A stretch of DNA of 64,000 nt from Betaproteobacteria bacterium (lineage in GTDB: Bacteria; Pseudomonadota; Gammaproteobacteria; Burkholderiales; Rhodocyclaceae). How positions within the stretch are numbered: the first letter of the stretch is position 1; the number at the start of each line of letters is the position of its first letter. Under the pieces are notes generated by a model, which searched no databases, was not told the origin of the DNA, and was given only the letters and a program-made list of their open reading frames with translations. This document shows, piece by piece, positions 1-8,226 of the stretch. The position numbers were made by a program, and so were the translations under genes. Location of the stretch: NCBI GenBank assembly GCA_009782565.1, contig WRIU01000002.1, positions 62,001 to 126,000 on the forward strand, written 5' to 3'.

Positions 1-15
1 CTCAATGAAACGCCG

Positions 16-1203
16 TTATTGTATTTGGCTGCTATAGCCCCAGATCACAGGCCAGTCATACGTTGGCAAGCGGGGCAAATCGTCATGGGCGTAGCCAAGG
101 ATGCGGAAATCGCGCGACCCCGTGCGTTGTTTAATGAGTCGGGCGCACGGAACAGGGTGCGGCTGCCCGTTGGCATCGAGGAACGACCAGACTTCGCGTG
201 GGATCAGGGTCGTTGCGCGCGTAAGATCATAGGAGCGGCGGCTGACGATGGCCATTTCGCCGTTGGACAGGCGCACGATAGTGCCAGGCGGGAACAGGCC
301 AAGCCGCCCCATCAGAAGGCGTGTCAGGCTGATGTCGAGCACATCGAGGTCGGCCCCGAAAATCTGTTTGGTCAATCCGGGCAAGTCTCGCGCGCGGGAC
401 ATGCTCCAATACAAGGGGCCGCGTCCCCGCCGCATACGTTGGCGGGCAGCGAAGATATCGACCAAGCGCAACATGCGCGCTTCCAGAATGATACTGCCCC
501 TGGAAAGCCCGTTGGGATAGCCGCTGCCGTTGAGGTTCTCATGATGTTGCAGCACCGCGCGCGACCAGGCTTCGGGAACGCCGACACCCAGCAGGATTTC
601 GGCAGCCTGGTTCGGATGCTTCATGAGCAGTGTTCGGAACGAATGGGGCAATGGCCCTGCACAATTTGCCATTTCGTCGTGCAGTGCCATGCTTCCCAGA
701 TTCATCGTCAGAGCCGAACCGATCAGGCTGATAACTTCATGGCGGGTAAATGCGTGCGCGACACCCAATTCGGCAACGAAGAGCGCCGCTAAAATCGTTT
801 GGCATACACTTGGTGCGCCGGGGTTAGCCACGCGCATGAAACCGATACAGGCATCGGGGTCGAATTGCCAGTTCAAATAGATGGATTCGGCAAGTTCCTC
901 GCACACCTCGACGCTGAAACTGTCATTTGTGCTCAACGCCGCGTCGGCCAAGGAGAGTTTCTTGCCGATGGCAACCAGGGCGCGTAAAGGATCGTCGGTC
1001 AGAATGGCCGTGGCCTGTTGAGCATTGCAGAATAGACGGCGGTTGCCCAGTTTTTTTTGGATGTTCTCGCTGATCAACGCGCCTTCGCGCAGCAGCAGGT
1101 TTTCGTTGCCATCGAAGAAATCGCAGGGCGCGATCGTCCCGATCAGTGCGGGAGACAACGTTACGGCCCGCAGGATGAATGCGGTCGATGCTGGCATCAG
1201 CAA
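16..1203 (-). CDS. HD-GYP-like protein with degenerate HD site
   Basis: The C-terminal half matches the HD-GYP phosphodiesterase fold. It has HHENLNGSGYPNGL at residues 220-233 (the HHExxxGxGYP element), an upstream MKHP, and a following helix LEARMLRLVDIFAA with the conserved Asp. The metal-binding HD dyad is missing: where ALLHDIGK is expected the protein reads ALTMNLGS (residues 164-171). It may therefore bind c-di-GMP or act as a scaffold rather than hydrolyse it; this is inference. The open frame begins at a TTG, and the ATG at 1197, two codons in, is an equally good start. It lies 9 bp after the SEC-C gene on the same strand. Confidence 0.75.
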   Translation of the reverse strand: MLMPASTAFILRAVTLSPALIGTIAPCDFFDGNENLLLREGALISENIQKKLGNRRLFCNAQQATAILTDDPLRALVAIGKKLSLADAALSTNDSFSVEVCEELAESIYLNWQFDPDACIGFMRVANPGAPSVCQTILAALFVAELGVAHAFTRHEVISLIGSALTMNLGSMALHDEMANCAGPLPHSFRTLLMKHPNQAAEILLGVGVPEAWSRAVLQHHENLNGSGYPNGLSRGSIILEARMLRLVDIFAARQRMRRGRGPLYWSMSRARDLPGLTKQIFGADLDVLDISLTRLLMGRLGLFPPGTIVRLSNGEMAIVSRRSYDLTRATTLIPREVWSFLDANGQPHPVPCARLIKQRTGSRDFRILGYAHDDLPRLPTYDWPVIWGYSSQIQ

Positions 1204-1212
1204 CCCTCGCCT

Positions 1213-1932
1213 TCAGCCACGGTCGTCCCCGCAGCACTTTTTGTATTTCTTGCCGCTGCCGCAGGGACAAGGGTCGTTGCGCCCGGCTTCCGACGGGGAT
1301 GAAGGCGATGTTTCCAATTTGATGGGTTGGGGCGCGGGCAGGCCGATGGCGCGCCAACGCGCAAAAATACCATTGACTGCCTCGCCTGCGGCTTCCAGCC
1401 AGCCAAGTCGCGTTTCATCGTCGGCGGTATCGGCTTCTTCGTTTTCCCACGGCGCGGTAATCCGCAGCAAGGCATTCTGCACATCGTCGGCGACTTCGTC
1501 CGGGAAGCTTTCCTGCCAATCATCGGGCCACAGATCGAGCCCCTGCATAAAACCGTTGATCCACTCGTCGCCGATTTTCAGCTTGTCGCTGCCTTCTTCA
1601 GTGGCGAAGCAGAACGGTTCCCAGCGTTCGTCCCTGTTCTCGCGTCCAAGCGTGGTGGCTATCTCGTTGTAGTAAGCCAGAACGAGATGAATTGCGCGTT
1701 GCACGGTATTGCCCGTGCCAAAATTCGTTTCACCGTATGCCGACCAGACTTCAGGCAACCAGCTCTCGCGCTCGATCATCTCTGGCGACAGGAGCACGCC
1801 CGCCAGGAAGCCATCGAGCATTTCGAGGTCCATGCAGTCTTCCGGCACGGCATCCGAGACGAGGAGTGCCTCCAAGGCATCCATTTCTTCGTCGCTGAGC
1901 AGCAAAGGGGAAAAGTCGGAACTGGGAAGCAT
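1213..1932 (-). CDS. YecA/UPF0149-family protein with C-terminal SEC-C zinc motif
   Basis: The N-terminal part (from MLPSSDFSPLL) has the acidic helical pattern of the YecA/UPF0149 family, including EMLDGFLAGVLLSPEMI and DEWINGFMQGLDLWPDDW. The C-terminus is a textbook SEC-C motif, RNDPCPCGSGKKYKKCCG, whose three Cys and final Cys/His-type position bind zinc. SEC-C tails occur in SecA and many small proteins and often contact ribosomes or SecB. I chose the ATG at 1932 because it begins the family homology. Upstream in-frame starts at 1971 and 2013 lack a clear ribosome binding site and run into the preceding gene. Confidence 0.8.
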   Translation of the reverse strand: MLPSSDFSPLLLSDEEMDALEALLVSDAVPEDCMDLEMLDGFLAGVLLSPEMIERESWLPEVWSAYGETNFGTGNTVQRAIHLVLAYYNEIATTLGRENRDERWEPFCFATEEGSDKLKIGDEWINGFMQGLDLWPDDWQESFPDEVADDVQNALLRITAPWENEEADTADDETRLGWLEAAGEAVNGIFARWRAIGLPAPQPIKLETSPSSPSEAGRNDPCPCGSGKKYKKCCGDDRG

Positions 1933-2009
1933 CGAACCGCCACCGGATGAGGTCTGGATAATTATCGCCATTGTAACGGAGGAAGTGCGGCAATTTTTTG
2001 ATGCAGCCT

Positions 2010-2693
2010 TCAAGATTTTGCTGCCGCATCGAGATCGACGCGCAAACGGTACAGGGATTGCCCCGAATCGCGGTATTTGCGTTCAAATGGCGTCAGGGCG
2101 CGAACGGCCTCGAACGCTTCCCACTTCAGCGGGCGGCCAAGCGCCAGTTCCAGAGCCAGGGCGAACTCGGCGATGTAGACCGGCCAGTTGCTGCGGCATT
2201 CGAGTAAGCCGCCAAGGCGTGGGATGAACGGGAACACCGGGTGCGCGGGCCAGCGCCGCCCGAGATGCCCGATTTTCGGCCAAGGGTTTGGATAAAGAAT
2301 ATAGTGCCGCGCCAATCGCACACCGTCATCGGCGAGCAAGCGCCAAAAATCGACCAGGTTGGCGCGCACAAAGACCATATTAGTCGGCCACAGTGCTTCG
2401 GGGTAGGGTTTGCGCCTTTGCAGGCGATCTTCCGACTGATCGACGCCAATCACCCAATGCTCGGGAAACGCGCGCGCCAGTTCGATCGTGCTGTGTCCCA
2501 CCCCGCAACCGGCATCGAGAATCAGAGGCGCGCGCCCATCCCATCCCGCCAGCGCGTGATCGCGGGCCGCGCGGCTGACGTCGGCAATCGGCTTGCGGAA
2601 CGGATTGGCAAGATGGGTACGTACCCGCGCTGCCAGATGCTCATGCACACCCTGTTGGGCGCTTGTTGGGATGTGTGAATTGGCATAAGACAT
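2010..2693 (-). CDS. TrmB-like tRNA (guanine-N7)-methyltransferase family protein
   Basis: This is a class I SAM methyltransferase. The SAM motif is LILDAGCGVGHSTIELA (about residues 57-73), followed by VIGVDQS. The TrmB signature is present in altered form as YPNPWPKIGHLGRRW, where classical TrmB has P(D/N)PWPKxRHxKRR. The usual C-terminal substrate loop is divergent (LLECRSNWPVYIAEF). It may be a TrmB paralogue rather than the main m7G46 enzyme; no second copy is in the window to compare. Next upstream is parE, 123 bp away. Confidence 0.72.
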   Translation of the reverse strand: MSYANSHIPTSAQQGVHEHLAARVRTHLANPFRKPIADVSRAARDHALAGWDGRAPLILDAGCGVGHSTIELARAFPEHWVIGVDQSEDRLQRRKPYPEALWPTNMVFVRANLVDFWRLLADDGVRLARHYILYPNPWPKIGHLGRRWPAHPVFPFIPRLGGLLECRSNWPVYIAEFALALELALGRPLKWEAFEAVRALTPFERKYRDSGQSLYRLRVDLDAAAKS

Positions 2694-2816
2694 CGGGATT
2701 TTTCGAACGATCCGGAAGTTTTCGGTGTGGAGGTGTTTTGGGATTGTTCAAGCAGTTCAGTGGCGCGTAGCTCCGGGGGAGAGGAAGGAATGTTCAGGCT
2801 TATAAATCAAAGCCGC

Positions 2817-4793
2817 TCAAACATCCGCCTCTACCGTATCCCCCTTCGCTTCCATCCACGCCCGCCGTCCGGCGGCTTCGCCTTTGCCCATCAGTAGGTT
2901 GAATTTTTGGCGCGTCTCGGCGAGAGCGTCATCGCGCACGCGCACGGGAAGCACGCGCCGGGTGGCGGGGTCCATCGTAGTTTCGCGCAGTTGCTCAGGA
3001 TTCATCTCACCAAGCCCCTTGAACCGGCCTACTTCGATGCTCTCTGGGCGGATGCCTTCTTTCATGAGCCGATCGCGGATGGCGGTGAGTTCGCCTTCGT
3101 CGAGGGCATAGAGGCGGCGGGCAGGGCGCTTCTTGCCTTGGGCGGGCACGTCGACGCGGTAGAGGGGAGGTTGCGCGACGTAGATGTGGCCGGCGTCGAT
3201 GAGGCGGGGAAAATGGCGGAAGAAGAGGGTGAGCAGCAGGGTCTGGATGTGCGCGCCGTCCACATCGGCATCGGACATGATGACAACTTTCCCGTAGCGC
3301 AGGCCGGAGAGGTCGGGGGCATCGTTCGGGCTGTGGGCGTCGACACCGAGGGCAACGGCGATGTCGTGGATTTCAGCGTTGGCGAGGAGCCTGTCCGAGT
3401 CGATTTCCCAGGCGTTCTGGACTTTTCCGCGTAGCGGCAGGATGGCCTGGGTTTCCTTGTCGCGCGCCATTTTGGCGGAACCTCCGGCGGAGTCGCCTTC
3501 GACAAGGAAAAGTTCGTTTTCGCTGATGTCGCTGGATTCGCAGTCGGAAAGCTTGCCGGGGAGCACGGCAACGCCGGAGGATTTTTTCTTTTCGACTTTC
3601 TGGGCGCTTCTTTGCCGCGCCAGTGCCTGCCGGATGGCGAGTTCGGCAATGGCGCGTCCGGCTTCGACGTGGTTGTTGAGCCAGATTTCAAAGGGGTCGC
3701 GCACCTGCGCGGAGACGAGCCGCACGGCTTCGCGGGAGTTGAGTTTTTCTTTGACCTGTCCCTGAAATTGGGGGTCGAGGAGACGGGTGGAAAGGACGAA
3801 CCCCATCTTCGCGCAAACGTCTTCCTGTTGCAGCTTGACCCCGCGCGGCAGCAGGGCGTGATGGTCGATGAAAGATTTGAGCGCCTCGAAAAGCCCAGCG
3901 CGCAAACCGGATTCATGCGTACCGCCGGAGACGGTGGGAATGAGATTGACGTAGGACTCGCCGGGGACGGATTGTTCGTACCAGGCCAGCGCCCAAGCTG
4001 CGCCTTCGCCGGGGGCGAAGGCGGAATCGTTTTCGGTGGCGTATTTTTCCCCAGCGAAGATCGGGGCGACGGGTTCCTGCCCGCCCGCCAATTCCGACAG
4101 GTAAGCAGGGATGCCTCCGGGGTAGTTCCAGCTTTTGCTCTGGCGGCTGCCATCGGCCTGTTCAACATCGAGCCGCACGGAAACGCCGGGGAGCAGCACA
4201 GCCTTGCTCCGCAGCAAGCGTTCGAGTTCGGCAATCGGAACCTTGGACGACTCGAAATACTTGGCATCTGGCCAGACCCGCACGCGGGTCCCGGTTTGTC
4301 GGCCACAGGTATCGACGGGACGCAGTTCGCTGACGGTTTCCCCTCCGTTGGCAAACTCGGCGCGCCACAGTTTGCCTTCCCGGCGAATTTCAACTTCCAG
4401 CCGGGTAGAGAGCGCGTTGGTCACGGAAACACCGACGCCGTGCAGCCCGCCGGAAAAGGCGTAGGCCGATCTGCCAGAACGTTTGTCGAATTTGCCTCCG
4501 GCGTGCAGCCGGGTGAAAGCGAGCACGACGACGGGAACCCCCTCTTCAGGATGCAGCCCCACGGGGATGCCGCGCCCGTTATCCGAGACGCTTACGGAAC
4601 CGTCCAGGTGCAGGATGACGTGAATTTCTTTCGCGAAACCGGCCAACGCCTCATCGGCGGAGTTGTCGATGACTTCCTGAATGATGTGCGCGGGGCTATC
4701 GGTACGAGTGTACATGCCGGGGCGTTCGCGCACCGGCTCCAGCCCCTTGAGGACGCGGAAGGAAGATTCGTCGTACTGCTGTGTGCTTGCCAT
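2817..4793 (-). CDS. parE: DNA topoisomerase IV subunit B
   Basis: ATPase and TOPRIM subunit of topoisomerase IV, which decatenates daughter chromosomes with ParC (encoded at 32.6-34.9 kb). The GHKL ATPase motifs are EVIDNSADEALAG, DNGRGIPVG and GGLHGVGVSVTNALS. The TOPRIM site has LVEGDSAGGSA and SDADVDGAHIQTLL. At 658 residues it matches ParE rather than the longer GyrB. The start MASTQQYDESSFRVLKGLEPVRERPGMY is typical. It is a single gene here, unlinked to parC, as is common in betaproteobacteria. Confidence 0.96.
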   Translation of the reverse strand: MASTQQYDESSFRVLKGLEPVRERPGMYTRTDSPAHIIQEVIDNSADEALAGFAKEIHVILHLDGSVSVSDNGRGIPVGLHPEEGVPVVVLAFTRLHAGGKFDKRSGRSAYAFSGGLHGVGVSVTNALSTRLEVEIRREGKLWRAEFANGGETVSELRPVDTCGRQTGTRVRVWPDAKYFESSKVPIAELERLLRSKAVLLPGVSVRLDVEQADGSRQSKSWNYPGGIPAYLSELAGGQEPVAPIFAGEKYATENDSAFAPGEGAAWALAWYEQSVPGESYVNLIPTVSGGTHESGLRAGLFEALKSFIDHHALLPRGVKLQQEDVCAKMGFVLSTRLLDPQFQGQVKEKLNSREAVRLVSAQVRDPFEIWLNNHVEAGRAIAELAIRQALARQRSAQKVEKKKSSGVAVLPGKLSDCESSDISENELFLVEGDSAGGSAKMARDKETQAILPLRGKVQNAWEIDSDRLLANAEIHDIAVALGVDAHSPNDAPDLSGLRYGKVVIMSDADVDGAHIQTLLLTLFFRHFPRLIDAGHIYVAQPPLYRVDVPAQGKKRPARRLYALDEGELTAIRDRLMKEGIRPESIEVGRFKGLGEMNPEQLRETTMDPATRRVLPVRVRDDALAETRQKFNLLMGKGEAAGRRAWMEAKGDTVEADV

Positions 4794-4913
4794 TGCTGCC
4801 TTGGATGTTGCTTTGCGGGAAGGGCGTAAGGATAGCAGAGCGGAAAAGCTCGCGTGGAGCGAAGCCTTTCGTCTTCTGTGGCGTTGTGGCTATTGGGAGC
4901 GAGGGGGAAGGTA

Positions 4914-5015
4914 ATGTCGCTTTACAATACTATTCGGGTCAATGATCAGTGGCGCATCTGTTTTGGCTTTGAAGCCGGTCAAGCCACAGGCGTCGAGATC
5001 GTGGATTACCACTGA
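4914..5015 (+). pseudogene. higB: truncated higB toxin (C-terminal third only)
   Basis: A 33-codon reading frame encodes IRVNDQWRICFGFEAG followed by VEIVDYH and a stop, the conserved C-terminus of HigB/RelE-type mRNA interferases. A full HigB is about 90 residues. The upstream 110 bp shows no N-terminal part (no MIKSF-like start) in any forward frame. The fragment ends 12 bp before higA, exactly as in an intact higBA operon, so the toxin has been deleted while the antitoxin remains. An AAGGAG Shine-Dalgarno for higA sits at the fragment's stop codon. Confidence 0.7.
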
Positions 5016-5027
5016 AGGAGAACAATC

Positions 5028-5336
5028 ATGCCGCGCGAAATCCCTTACCCTCACCCTGGCGAAATCTTGCTGGAAGAATTTTTGAAGCCACTCGGTATCA
5101 GCCAATATCGCTTGGCGAAGGAAATTGGCGTACCCCAGCGGCGTATAAGTGAAATCGTTGCGGGGAAGAGATCTGTTACCGTTGATACGGGCTTACGCTT
5201 GTCGGCCTTTTTCGGCATGAGCGATGGTTTCTGGAGCGGCCTTCAGGCCGATTTCGACACCGCCCGCGCGCGCGACGCGCTCGCTGAGACTCTGGCACGT
5301 ATCCGGCGTTATGTGCCGGAACCTATCACTGCTTAA
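5028..5336 (+). CDS. higA: HigA-family antitoxin (XRE DNA-binding)
   Basis: A 102-residue HigA-type protein that begins IPYPHPGEILLEEFLKPLGIS, the family hallmark. The helix-turn-helix follows: QYRLAKEIGVPQRRISEIVAGKRSV. The C-terminal helix is FFGMSDGFWSGLQADFD. HigA normally binds HigB and represses the operon. Here the toxin is only a remnant (4914-5015), so this is an orphan antitoxin that may act as a repressor elsewhere or neutralise related toxins. The ribosome binding site AAGGAG is 8-9 bp upstream. Confidence 0.92.
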   Translation: MPREIPYPHPGEILLEEFLKPLGISQYRLAKEIGVPQRRISEIVAGKRSVTVDTGLRLSAFFGMSDGFWSGLQADFDTARARDALAETLARIRRYVPEPITA

Positions 5337-5372
5337 GGATTACAACGGGCAGAAAAGGGAAGTGAATTGCGC

Positions 5373-6107
5373 TTAAGGCAATAACCACAGCGCAGCTTTG
5401 CGTGGCGAGAAGGCCCCGTTGTCATCCCCTGCAAAGTGGCAGATATCAGCGCACGTTAAGCCATTCCATAAGGTTATATGGCCTTTTGCGTTCGGCCCGT
5501 CTCCCGTGACAACAAGAATACCCTTCATTTCCTTGAAGTCGTCCTGAACAGGAACACGGTTGACCTCTATGTCGGGAGCGCCGAAGGTATCCTTCAAATG
5601 AAGCAGCATGTCACTGACGCGGTATATATACCACATCCCGTCCCTGGCGGTTACTGTCCCGTATTTATCGGGTTGAATCGGGAAACCCGTCCTGTTCAGC
5701 ACATAGCTCATTCGGATGGTGCATGCGTTAGTCCATTTTCCATCTTCTTTTTTAGGTATTTCGATATTCTGTTTGACCTTACTGCCAAAAATTTTCCCAA
5801 TCAAACTCACATTTACATTCACTTGGGAAAAAACTCTCCACGCATTAAAAAATGTAGGTCTTTGATTATTTACGTCTTTTAGGTGAATCAGCGCAGTCTT
5901 TCGTGATACCGAATCGCCCTGCGCTACCAGGACTTTCATGATTACGCCTGTATGCGGCGATGCTACATTGATTTTCTTTTCTCCGACTGTCAGCGTCATA
6001 ACCTCATCGCCCGGTTTAACCCATTCGCCCCGGTTGACGAGGATTTCTGAAACAAATGCGCTGGCAGGTTCGATTGTATCGGGAACGTTAATGTCGATGA
6101 ATCCCAT
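5373..6107 (-). CDS. lipoyl/biotinyl-type domain fused to a Tae4-like peptidoglycan amidase
   Basis: A two-domain protein of 244 residues. Residues 4-78 form a biotinyl/lipoyl-type barrel: VPDTIEPASAFVSEILV, then GEWVKPGDEV, then VGEKKINVASPHTGVI, in which K44 sits where the lipoylated Lys of DKA is expected. Residues 125-229 match the Tae4 type VI amidase family: NACTIRMSYVLNRTG, YIYRVSDMLLHLKDTFG, KGILVV, AKGHITLWNG, CADICHF. C129, H210 and D221 are spaced as in the Tae4 catalytic triad, with Asp 11 after His. There is no signal peptide. AGAGGT precedes the ATG. It is AT-richer than its neighbours, suggesting transfer. Cleavage of peptidoglycan peptides is inferred from the family. Confidence 0.8.
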   Translation of the reverse strand: MGFIDINVPDTIEPASAFVSEILVNRGEWVKPGDEVMTLTVGEKKINVASPHTGVIMKVLVAQGDSVSRKTALIHLKDVNNQRPTFFNAWRVFSQVNVNVSLIGKIFGSKVKQNIEIPKKEDGKWTNACTIRMSYVLNRTGFPIQPDKYGTVTARDGMWYIYRVSDMLLHLKDTFGAPDIEVNRVPVQDDFKEMKGILVVTGDGPNAKGHITLWNGLTCADICHFAGDDNGAFSPRKAALWLLP

Positions 6108-6234
6108 AGCTACCTCTTGAAATTGTTACAAGTCCCTATTTTCTTGAATATATCGCAGATAAAATTTCGTAGCAATAAGTGAAAATATATGATATTGGCA
6201 TCGTTTTCATATTTGCGCTCAAATCTCCTTCCTG

Positions 6235-6915
6235 TCATGTAGAAAGCGCGTAACTGGCGTCGATTCGCTGATAGATTTCTTCCAGCGGAACGGAACCGTC
6301 CAGGCAGATTGTGAACCAGTGCTTTTTGTTCATGTGATAACCGGGAAAGTATTTGCAACCATCTAGCACGATTTCTGCATCTTCGGGGTTCATTCGCAAA
6401 TCTAAAATTTCAATAATTTCGTCAGAGTCCAAGCCTAGTTTTCTCTTTGATAGCACCAGAAGAGCAGCATACCATTTATTCGTGTCTTTTCTTCGTAAGA
6501 TAGCATTGTCGGAAAAGCGTTGCCATAAGAATTCCAATTCGTCTTCATAACTATCCCGCGCATATTGAATCACTTTTTTAGCGTATTCACTTTTGAATAC
6601 ATCCGGGTCAAAGCATTTTGTTGAAATAAAATTAAGAATGCCCTCATATTCTTCCTTGACCTTTCCCACAAATGAACCGCTTGCTCCTGATACTCGGTGC
6701 AGTACATATTCTTCTTCGGAATCTCTTTCTATCAGTGTTGCGTTGACATCACCCGCTTCCGTAATGACAACGATCATTTGAAATTGACCATCTACAATTT
6801 CAGTGGAATAGGCATATTTACCATCCTGTTGTTTTGTAAAACCAAAAGAAACCAAGTGCTGGATATTCACTTTTCTTTTCTTGAACAGGAATTCAGTCAA
6901 GGGGACGATATTCAT
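6235..6915 (-). CDS. MmcQ/YjbR-family protein with N-terminal extension
   Basis: The C-terminal 100 residues fit the MmcQ/YjbR fold: NKWYAALLVLSKRKLGL, then IEILDLRMNPEDAEIVLDG, then the hallmark YFPGYHMNKKHWFTICLDG and the tail IDASYALS. The N-terminal 125 residues (MNIVPLTEFLFKKRKV onward) resemble the longer YjbR proteins of Firmicutes and have no assigned role. It is AT-rich with codon use unlike the flanking genes. It lies 127 bp upstream of the lipoyl-Tae4 gene on the same strand and could be co-transcribed with it. I see no signal peptide, so it is a poor candidate for a periplasmic immunity protein. Confidence 0.75.
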   Translation of the reverse strand: MNIVPLTEFLFKKRKVNIQHLVSFGFTKQQDGKYAYSTEIVDGQFQMIVVITEAGDVNATLIERDSEEEYVLHRVSGASGSFVGKVKEEYEGILNFISTKCFDPDVFKSEYAKKVIQYARDSYEDELEFLWQRFSDNAILRRKDTNKWYAALLVLSKRKLGLDSDEIIEILDLRMNPEDAEIVLDGCKYFPGYHMNKKHWFTICLDGSVPLEEIYQRIDASYALST

Positions 6916-7045
6916 GATTTACTATGTTCGAGAATTTTTCATTTTTTGATACTCTTTTTCTCTTTAATTTAGGCGTTATCGTCAATAAACAGTGATGTTT
7001 TCGTCAGAGTTTAATCGTATCTTTACAAGGACAGCAGGCCGTACC

Positions 7046-8005
7046 TCAAAACCCCTGAAACACTGCAAACCCTTCGACCGGCTCCCGTTCCGAAACGATG
7101 TTGTTTTCCGGGGCTTCCGGGTCGGGATGGCCGAGGGCGAGGCCGCCTACGATCATTTCCTGTTCGCTGATGCCGAGATGGCTGCGGATGGTGTTTGGAA
7201 AGTCGGTGAACGCCGTCTGCATGCAGCTTGCCAGCCCGCGCGCCTGCGCGGCGATGATGAGATGGCCGATAAAGATGCCGTAGTCGAGCAACATGCCCTG
7301 CGCCAGACGGCGATCCAACGTGAAAATCAGGCCCACCGGCGCGTCGAAAAACAGCAGGTTGCGCCCGGTCTGTTCTTTCATGCGCGGCTTGTCGCCCTTG
7401 GAGATGCCGATGAGTTCGTATAGGGCAAAGCCGAGTTTGCGCCGCCGGGATAGCCACGGTTCCACCCATTCATCGGGGTAGTAGGCGTATTCCTGTTTTT
7501 CGCCCGCGTTCTGGATGTAACGTTCCAGCAGGGCAGTGGACAGGGCTTCACGCGCTGCCCCGGCCAAGGCGTACACTTTCCACGGTTGCGCGTTGGTTCC
7601 CGAGGGCGAACGCGAAGCCAGTTCCAGTATCTCGGAAATGAGATCGCGGGAAACGGGCGTCGGCAGGAAGCGCCGGACGGAGTGGCGCGCGCGGAAGGTC
7701 TCGGCAACGGCAGTGTAGGCAGGGGGGACGGGGATGGGCTCAAACCGCAGGTCGTGGTCTCTGGCAAAGTCGAGCACAAACTTCCAGGCAAGCGGGTCGA
7801 GCCTGTACAGACGAGGATTGACGATGACGGTTTTTACCCCCGCAGGGGTCGTGCCGGGACTCACGAACTGGGAATACTTGAGTTTTTTATTATTCCCGAC
7901 GGCTGACGTGAGGCTGCACAGGCGTTCCGCCCAGTCGCTCGGACGGAAAACTTTTCCGTCGCTGGTCTCGCCAATGATGACGAAATTTCTGATTTCCTGA
8001 CCCAT
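7046..8005 (-). CDS. DUF3579-nitroreductase fusion protein
   Basis: Residues 1 to about 88 match DUF3579, a small betaproteobacterial domain: IIGETSDGKVFRPSDWAERLCSL, KYSQFVSPG, PLAWKFVLDFARDHDLRFE. Residues about 105-319 are a nitroreductase-family flavoprotein: RHSVRRFLPTPVSRDLISEIL, ASRSPSGTNAQPW, and a C-terminal GGLALGHPD. The reductase should bind FMN and use NAD(P)H; its substrate is unknown. DUF3579 is usually a stand-alone gene near argD/argF, and here it is divergent from argD, so context agrees. The join runs through FEPIPVPPAYTAVAETF without a stop or frameshift. Confidence 0.88.
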   Translation of the reverse strand: MGQEIRNFVIIGETSDGKVFRPSDWAERLCSLTSAVGNNKKLKYSQFVSPGTTPAGVKTVIVNPRLYRLDPLAWKFVLDFARDHDLRFEPIPVPPAYTAVAETFRARHSVRRFLPTPVSRDLISEILELASRSPSGTNAQPWKVYALAGAAREALSTALLERYIQNAGEKQEYAYYPDEWVEPWLSRRRKLGFALYELIGISKGDKPRMKEQTGRNLLFFDAPVGLIFTLDRRLAQGMLLDYGIFIGHLIIAAQARGLASCMQTAFTDFPNTIRSHLGISEQEMIVGGLALGHPDPEAPENNIVSEREPVEGFAVFQGF

Positions 8006-8173
8006 GTCTGTGGCCTTGTAGGCTGGTTATAAGGTTCATGGAACACGCGCCAAACTACCGGTTATCTCCCTCCGCAGTTGGCGATCTGAATAACGCTATT
8101 CTAGCAGAATCATTCAGGAAAGGATGTTGACAATCGGATGAACGGCAGCCTGTACATAGGGTGATATTCTGCG

Positions 8174-8179
8174 TAAAAT
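8174..8179 (+). promoter_or_regulatory. possible argD promoter (-10 box)
   Basis: TAAAAT at 8174-8179 has TGTACA 17 bp upstream (8151-8156). A consensus TTGACA also occurs at 8127-8132 but has only a weak partner. Either would start transcription before the hairpin at 8197-8219. This is sequence inspection only. Confidence 0.35.
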
Positions 8180-8196
8180 CGCGTGCATTGTTATTG

Positions 8197-8226
8197 CACG
8201 GCGGCTTTTTGCCGCCGTGTGCTTTT
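8197..8226 (+). terminator. intrinsic-terminator-like hairpin in the argD leader
   Basis: CACGGCGGC, a TTTTT loop and GCCGCCGTG form a perfect 9-bp stem, followed by TGTGCTTTTTT. It sits about 25 bp upstream of the argD start and downstream of the likely promoter, so it would interrupt the argD transcript unless it is conditional. It cannot terminate the divergent nitroreductase gene, which reads away from it. Confidence 0.6.

Noticed and set aside
6110-6358. 82-codon frame between the Tae4-like and YjbR-like genes, considered as an immunity gene
   Set aside because: It overlaps the YjbR coding sequence in another frame and has neither a signal peptide nor Tai4-like sequence.
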